Source of the DNA: CG03 sp034660675
GTDB lineage: Bacteria > CG03
DNA length: 25,577 nt
Direction of reading: 5' to 3'
Assembly (NCBI GenBank): GCA_034660675.1
Contig: JAYEJT010000014.1
Span: 1-25,577, forward strand
Shown here one piece after another: positions 21,691 to 25,577 of this stretch. The notes beneath the pieces were generated by a model. The model was not told where the DNA came from and made no database searches. It saw only the letters and a list, made by a program, of their open reading frames with translations. The translations under genes and the position numbers were made by a program. Numbering within the stretch: the stretch's first letter is position 1; the number at the start of each line of letters is the position of its first letter.

Positions 21691-23858
21691 GAACGGATGC
21701 CGTGTTTGCAATAGCAAAGAAAGAGTTTTCTGATTATTTCACAAGCCCTGTGGCTTACATCATACTCACTGTCTTGTGGCTTGTAACGGGCTGGTTTTTC
21801 ACCTCTTCCATATTCCTCATAGGCGAGGTGACGCTGGCAGGGGTGACATCCAACCTTGATCTGCTGTTTGTTTTTATAGTGCCGGCCATAGCCATGAGGC
21901 TTATATCTGACGAAAAACGTTTCGGCACCATTGAAAACCTTTTGACAAGCCCCGTAAAAGCGAAGGAAGTTGTTATAGGAAAATATCTGGGGTCGCTGGC
22001 TGTGATCTTAATAGCGCTTGCGGGTATGGCCGTTTATCCTGTGTCGCTGTCTTTTTTGGGGCGGCTGGACTGGGGTTATGTCTTCGGAGTTTTTGCCGGC
22101 TATTTTATGCTGGCCGGAATGTATCTTGCTGCCGGTCTTTTCGCCTCGTCCGTCACCGCAGCGAATGTGTCGGCTTACCTCATATCTTTTGTTATGTGTT
22201 TCGCGTTTTTTATGATAGGAAAAGTGATGGCTTTTATGCCGGATTTTTTGCAGGGCCCGCTTTCCTTTATAGCCGCTGACACGCATCTGGCCAACATTTC
22301 GAAAGGCGTTGTTGACATGAGGGATGTGATGTATTTCGCGTCTTTTTCGGCGCTGTTTCTCGTTCTTTCCGAATGGCGGATATCGGCTTTCAAAAAGAAA
22401 AGGAACACGGCTTCCTTTATATTCCTGGGAATGCTCGTTGTGGCGAATTATTTTTCGTCTTATTATTTTTTCAGAATAGACATGACAGCCTCAAAATCGT
22501 ATTCGCTCTCAAAGGCGTCGAAGAAAACGGCAAAGGCTTTTGAGGAACCCGTTTTTATCAAAGCTTATTTTAACGATGACCTCCCCGCCCAGTATATGAA
22601 TGTCAAAAATTATCTCTCCGATCTTCTGCAGGAATACAAATCGTACAACAGAGCGAAAATTAAATATGAATTCAAGGATCCCTCGGGAAATCCCGGAATA
22701 ATGAAGGAAGCCGGCGCCGCGGGGCTCTTCTCTGTACAGTTTACAAAAATAGCGGCGGATAAATATGAGGTGAATGACGGGTACATGGGGCTGGTTATGT
22801 ATTACGGCGATAGAAAGGAGGTGATTCCCTATGTAAAAGACACGTCCGGTCTTGAATATATGCTGACATCATCGTTTAAGAAGCTGCTGGATCCCCGTCG
22901 CCGCAAAATAGCTTTGATCAAAGCTTTCGGTTCGTTGGACTTTGCTGAAAATGCCGAGTTGGAAGCGCTCATTAAGGAAAATTATGACATAGAAGAAATA
23001 AAGCCGGGTGATTCCGCGGACGGTTTTTCGGCCGCTCTCCTGATATCGCCGAGAGACGAGATGAAAGACGCCGGCCTTGAATGGTTTCATTCAATCAGTG
23101 AAAAACTGCCCGCGGGCATTTTCGTGGATAGGCTGACTGTGCCGTCTGACACATTCTACGGCGTGAAGAACAAATGCGATTTCGCAAAACTTCTTGCGCC
23201 TTACGGCGTCAAACTCTATGACGGCACCGTTCTGGATGAGCAGAATCAGAGAATAGGCGTGCAGCAGCAGAGGGGCTGGTTTACAATATCCAACATCGTG
23301 AATTATCCGCCTCTTGTGGCGGTCACGAATTTTAGTAAGAGTCCTGTAAGCTCCAGAATGGAGAGAGCTGTCCTGCCCTATGTTTCGGCTTTTGAAATTG
23401 ATAAGAGCACGGTGTCGGGAGTAGAAGCCTTCGTATTTTCGTCAAAAAAATCATGGCTGGACACGATAACCGTTTTTAATCCGCTCCAGAAATTCATAAA
23501 GCCTGTCAACGCTCCACAGGGGCCTTTTGCGCTGGGGGTGACGGTTGTCAAAGAACCCCTGAGGCTTGTGGTTCTGGGTACGTCAAGATTTATAGATTCC
23601 ACTGTCGCGAAGGATCGGTCAAATTTATCGTTCTTTCTCAATGTTGTTGACTGGCTTGTGCAGGACACCGATCTGATAGAAATCAGAAACAAGGGCGTGA
23701 CGTTCCGTCCGCTGAAAAAAATCTCTGATTCCCGAAGAATGCTGTTCAAATATATCAATATTTTCGGGAGTTCTCTCGTTCTTTTGTTCGCGGGCTTGAT
23801 TGTGTGGAAAAGAGGCCGCTCAAAGAGGGAGTATTTCAAAAGGGTTTATGAATCGTAG
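21687..23858 (+). CDS. ABC-2 permease fused to GldG-type auxiliary domain (GldF-GldG fusion)
   Basis: The 723-residue protein joins two parts normally encoded by neighbouring genes. Residues 1-235 are a GldF-like permease with about six membrane spans, opening with IAKKEFSDYFTSPVAYI and ISDEKRFGTIENLLTSP. Residues 240-723 are GldG-like (ABC-2 auxiliary family): one span (about 244-262), FFRIDMTASKSYSLSKASKK, a large periplasmic region and a final span (FGSSLVLLFAGLIVWKRGRS). In Bacteroidota these proteins serve gliding and type IX secretion, but the same cassette is widespread in non-gliding bacteria with unknown role. It starts in an ATGA overlap with the ATPase gene and overlaps the DUF4340 gene by 11 bases. 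Confidence 0.92.
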   Translation: MRTDAVFAIAKKEFSDYFTSPVAYIILTVLWLVTGWFFTSSIFLIGEVTLAGVTSNLDLLFVFIVPAIAMRLISDEKRFGTIENLLTSPVKAKEVVIGKYLGSLAVILIALAGMAVYPVSLSFLGRLDWGYVFGVFAGYFMLAGMYLAAGLFASSVTAANVSAYLISFVMCFAFFMIGKVMAFMPDFLQGPLSFIAADTHLANISKGVVDMRDVMYFASFSALFLVLSEWRISAFKKKRNTASFIFLGMLVVANYFSSYYFFRIDMTASKSYSLSKASKKTAKAFEEPVFIKAYFNDDLPAQYMNVKNYLSDLLQEYKSYNRAKIKYEFKDPSGNPGIMKEAGAAGLFSVQFTKIAADKYEVNDGYMGLVMYYGDRKEVIPYVKDTSGLEYMLTSSFKKLLDPRRRKIALIKAFGSLDFAENAELEALIKENYDIEEIKPGDSADGFSAALLISPRDEMKDAGLEWFHSISEKLPAGIFVDRLTVPSDTFYGVKNKCDFAKLLAPYGVKLYDGTVLDEQNQRIGVQQQRGWFTISNIVNYPPLVAVTNFSKSPVSSRMERAVLPYVSAFEIDKSTVSGVEAFVFSSKKSWLDTITVFNPLQKFIKPVNAPQGPFALGVTVVKEPLRLVVLGTSRFIDSTVAKDRSNLSFFLNVVDWLVQDTDLIEIRNKGVTFRPLKKISDSRRMLFKYINIFGSSLVLLFAGLIVWKRGRSKREYFKRVYES

Positions 23859-24702
23859 ATTGTCCTTTATACTCGGAATCCTTGTTCTTCTTGCCGTAAT
23901 ACACCATTTTATCAAAAACGCGTCGCCGGAAATAACGCCTTTTGCAAAAATAAAAGAAATCCGGGTGATTGAAGTGGAAAACATGGCTTCCAAAGATAAA
24001 TTCTGTTTTATAAAATCCACCGGCGGCTGGGAGATAATCACCTCGACAAATTATCCCGCGGCTTTCAGACGTGTCCGGGTGTTGATGGCGGAGATAAAGA
24101 AATTAAAATTTGAAACAGTTATTTCTTTTTCGGAAAATAAACGCTTTGAGAATGATCTTAGTTCGTCATCCGCGATAAAGCTGACGGTCACCGGTAAAAA
24201 AGCGGTTTCTATCCTTATAGGAAAGCAGGCTTTTGACAGAAATCATTTTTACGCGGGTTTTGAAAATGATGAAAAGTCATATCTCGCCGGAGGTCTCAGA
24301 AAAGAACTTCTTTTAACCGGCGCCGATTATTACAGAAACCGGATTTTATCATCGACGAAAGAAGAGGATACGGCAATTTTGAAAATAAAAGGCGGTAAAA
24401 AAACATACAGTGTTCTTAGAAGCTCATCGGGCTGGAATTTCCGCGGAAATATGCCGGAAGATTTTTATAAGACGATTGCATATTGCTTGAATATGAAATC
24501 GTCGGGTTTTTATGACAAGAGGTTCAATGCAACGCACACCATAGAAATAGTAGCAAAAGACGGCGGAAAGATTGTGTGGGAATTCGGAAAAACGGGAAAG
24601 AATAAATTCTGCGCCCGTGTTCCCGGAAAAAACGGGGGTTACATAATCCCGACGGAAAAAGCCAAAAAAATTATAAAATTTTTCAAAAAAAACACCCCAT
24701 GA
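23848..24702 (+). CDS. DUF4340 domain protein, membrane-anchored
   Basis: The 284-residue protein has an N-terminal membrane anchor (LSFILGILVLLAVIHHFI) and an extracytoplasmic DUF4340 region: VENMASKDKFCFIKSTGGWE, an ILIGKQAFDRNHFYAGFEND stretch, and DYYRNRILSSTKEEDTAILK. DUF4340 proteins regularly follow GldG genes, as here, and probably assemble with the transporter at the membrane; their function is unknown. The ATG at 23848 puts the anchor at the N-terminus and is preferred over a start at 23800 that would overlap the permease by 59 bases. The AAAAGGG just before it is a weak ribosome site. Confidence 0.88.
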   Translation: MNRRLSFILGILVLLAVIHHFIKNASPEITPFAKIKEIRVIEVENMASKDKFCFIKSTGGWEIITSTNYPAAFRRVRVLMAEIKKLKFETVISFSENKRFENDLSSSSAIKLTVTGKKAVSILIGKQAFDRNHFYAGFENDEKSYLAGGLRKELLLTGADYYRNRILSSTKEEDTAILKIKGGKKTYSVLRSSSGWNFRGNMPEDFYKTIAYCLNMKSSGFYDKRFNATHTIEIVAKDGGKIVWEFGKTGKNKFCARVPGKNGGYIIPTEKAKKIIKFFKKNTP

Positions 24703-24708
24703 TAACTT

Positions 24709-24724
24709 TGTGACTTAAATCACC
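24709..24724. promoter_or_regulatory. CRP/FNR-like palindrome
   Basis: TGTGA-CTTAAA-TCACC (24709-24724) matches the CRP half-site pattern TGTGA-N6-TCACA at nine of ten positions, with further T/A symmetry outside. It lies 10 bases before the -35 box of the promoter at 24735, centred about 53 bases before the expected transcription start. Confidence 0.45.
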
Positions 24725-24734
24725 AAAAAAATCC

Positions 24735-24763
24735 TTGACATGCCTTGCTAAGCATGATAGCAT
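24735..24763 (+). promoter_or_regulatory. Strong sigma-70-type promoter for the secreted-protein gene
   Basis: A perfect TTGACA (24735-24740) is followed after 17 bases by TAGCAT (24758-24763). Transcription would start near 24770, giving a leader of about 80 bases. This is the best -35 box in the window. Confidence 0.65.
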
Positions 24764-24803
24764 TTCAGTGAATGAAAAAGAATTTGAATTTAATCAGCCT
24801 GCG

Positions 24804-24823
24804 GCCATGTGCGTTGCACGGGC
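24804..24823 (+). other. Hairpin in the 5' leader
   Basis: GTGC (24809-24812) pairs with GCAC (24816-24819) around a GTT loop, extended by a T-G pair, one bulged A and GCC/GGC. It ends 15 bases before the Shine-Dalgarno and could protect the message or tune translation. No known riboswitch pattern was recognised. Confidence 0.35.
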
Positions 24824-24851
24824 ATAGCGGTTTTTCCGGGAGGACATTATT

Positions 24852-25577
24852 ATGAAAAATTTTATCAAAGGTTTGACGGTGATGCTTTTTGTCTGCTCAT
24901 CTGCCATCGCCGGCACAATAAGCGGGAACATCACATACCAGGGTTCTCCCGTGGATACCACGGTTGCGGTTTTTGACGATCCGGCATTTGGTGCCGATCC
25001 TATAGCAATGTCAACGATGACTGCGCCGGGCGCATACAGCGTTACCGGTGCGGCTATGGTGGACGGAACAAGTTATTATGTCACTTGCGTTGCGCCATCG
25101 GTTGATCGGTATCACATAAAAGACACTGACCCCTGGTCCTGCTATATGAGTACCACTAATGTTTCAAGTCCTGACGCTGTGGTGTTATCAAGTGGTTTAG
25201 CTACGGCTGATATGGTGATGGCCGACGGAGCAGTGTCTCCGTGTCCTTTCGCGGCACCGATTTGTGACATTGAGACAGATCTGCGTTATAACGGATTCGC
25301 TTCAGGCGCCCCGTCTTCTTACAACGTTTATCTTTATGTCAGCGATATAAGAGATCCTCACGCGACTTCTGTTGTCGTGAACGGCTTTGGCGCAACAGCC
25401 ATGCTCCTTGACCATTCTGATGACGGTCTGGATAGAGAGTGGAGAAATGCTGTGTCCACAAAAGAAATTACGCAGGCAACCGAGCCTACGCTGCCGCTTT
25501 ATTATGACTACACCATCAGTGACGGCGCCGGCGCAGATGTGTATTTTTCAACAATAACAGCGTCTCTGACGACCTTG
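24852..25577 (+). CDS. Secreted protein of unknown function (3' partial)
   Basis: The 242 codons present run to the window edge without a stop. Residues 1-20 form a Sec signal peptide (MKNFIKGLTVMLFVCSSAIA, cleavage likely before GT). The mature part starts with SGNITYQGSPVDTTVAVFDD, which resembles the beta-sandwich carboxypeptidase-regulatory/Ig-like repeats of surface proteins, then Ser/Thr/Ala-rich beta-type sequence with scattered cysteines. GGGAGGA (24838-24844) lies seven bases before the ATG, the strongest ribosome site in the window. Together with the good promoter this suggests high expression. It may be a surface or extracellular structural protein and a possible acceptor of the nearby glycosylation enzymes (speculation). 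Confidence 0.85.
   Translation, partial: MKNFIKGLTVMLFVCSSAIAGTISGNITYQGSPVDTTVAVFDDPAFGADPIAMSTMTAPGAYSVTGAAMVDGTSYYVTCVAPSVDRYHIKDTDPWSCYMSTTNVSSPDAVVLSSGLATADMVMADGAVSPCPFAAPICDIETDLRYNGFASGAPSSYNVYLYVSDIRDPHATSVVVNGFGATAMLLDHSDDGLDREWRNAVSTKEITQATEPTLPLYYDYTISDGAGADVYFSTITASLTTL

Noticed and set aside
1..25577. tRNA, rRNA, CRISPR arrays or prophage genes
   Set aside because: No cloverleaf-like T-arm, repeat-spacer pattern or phage protein was seen on either strand by reading.

Overview
The window reads as one stretch of chromosome from an uncultivated, Gram-negative-type bacterium. Two proteins carry lipobox signals and one carries a Sec-type signal, the transketolase is split, and there are Memo/AMMECR1, DUF2723 and GldA/F/G-DUF4340 genes plus a DnaA-like regulator beside receiver proteins. 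This mix resembles deep-branching lineages such as Elusimicrobiota or Omnitrophota, but that placement is a guess. Nearly all genes are on the + strand, packed in overlapping operons. No rRNA, tRNA or CRISPR array was recognised and no gap exceeds about 200 bases.

Layout. (1) 1-4712: a DnaA-type AAA+ ATPase (open at the left edge) that lacks the DNA-binding domain and carries a zinc ribbon and an unknown C-terminal domain; a receiver protein with Glu at the phosphorylation site; a normal single-domain receiver; and both halves of a split transketolase. (2) 4834-5379: a broken Fic gene reduced to its N- and C-terminal ends, with an intact-looking promoter and an inverted repeat in front. (3) 5424-6767 (minus): a CoA-disulfide-reductase-type flavoprotein, divergent from (4) 6880-11965: a lipoprotein Memo-AMMECR1 fusion, a small lipoprotein, endonuclease V, a second Memo protein and two Opp/Dpp-type ABC ATPases without permeases. 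(5) 11928-12950: a complete insertion element with perfect 26-bp terminal inverted repeats, encoding a Y1 (RAYT-like) transposase fused to a DnaA domain-IV-like helix-turn-helix. It supplies the last codons of the upstream ATPase and the apparent start codon of the downstream gene. (6) 12932-20659: a CCA/poly(A)-polymerase-type nucleotidyltransferase fused to a DPM-like glycosyltransferase, RimO, a DUF2723 membrane protein with TPRs, phosphomannomutase/phosphoglucomutase and a second DPM-like glycosyltransferase. (7) 20719-24702: GldA-like ATPase, a GldF-GldG fusion and a DUF4340 protein. (8) 24852 to the right edge: a secreted protein behind a good promoter and a CRP/FNR-like palindrome.

How the genes may work together. 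Region 6 has the parts expected for lipid-linked sugar transfer to exported proteins: a sugar-phosphate mutase, two polyprenyl-phosphate-sugar synthase-like GT2 enzymes and a DUF2723 protein, the family of the eukaryotic O-mannosyltransferase TMEM260. Region 7 is the GldA/F/G/DUF4340 set found in many bacteria without gliding. Several single-gene or first-gene starts (4908, 6767 minus, 6880 and perhaps 11974) have a -10-like hexamer exactly six bases before the ATG and no Shine-Dalgarno, which suggests leaderless transcripts. Genes inside operons mostly have ordinary Shine-Dalgarno sites or stop-start overlaps.
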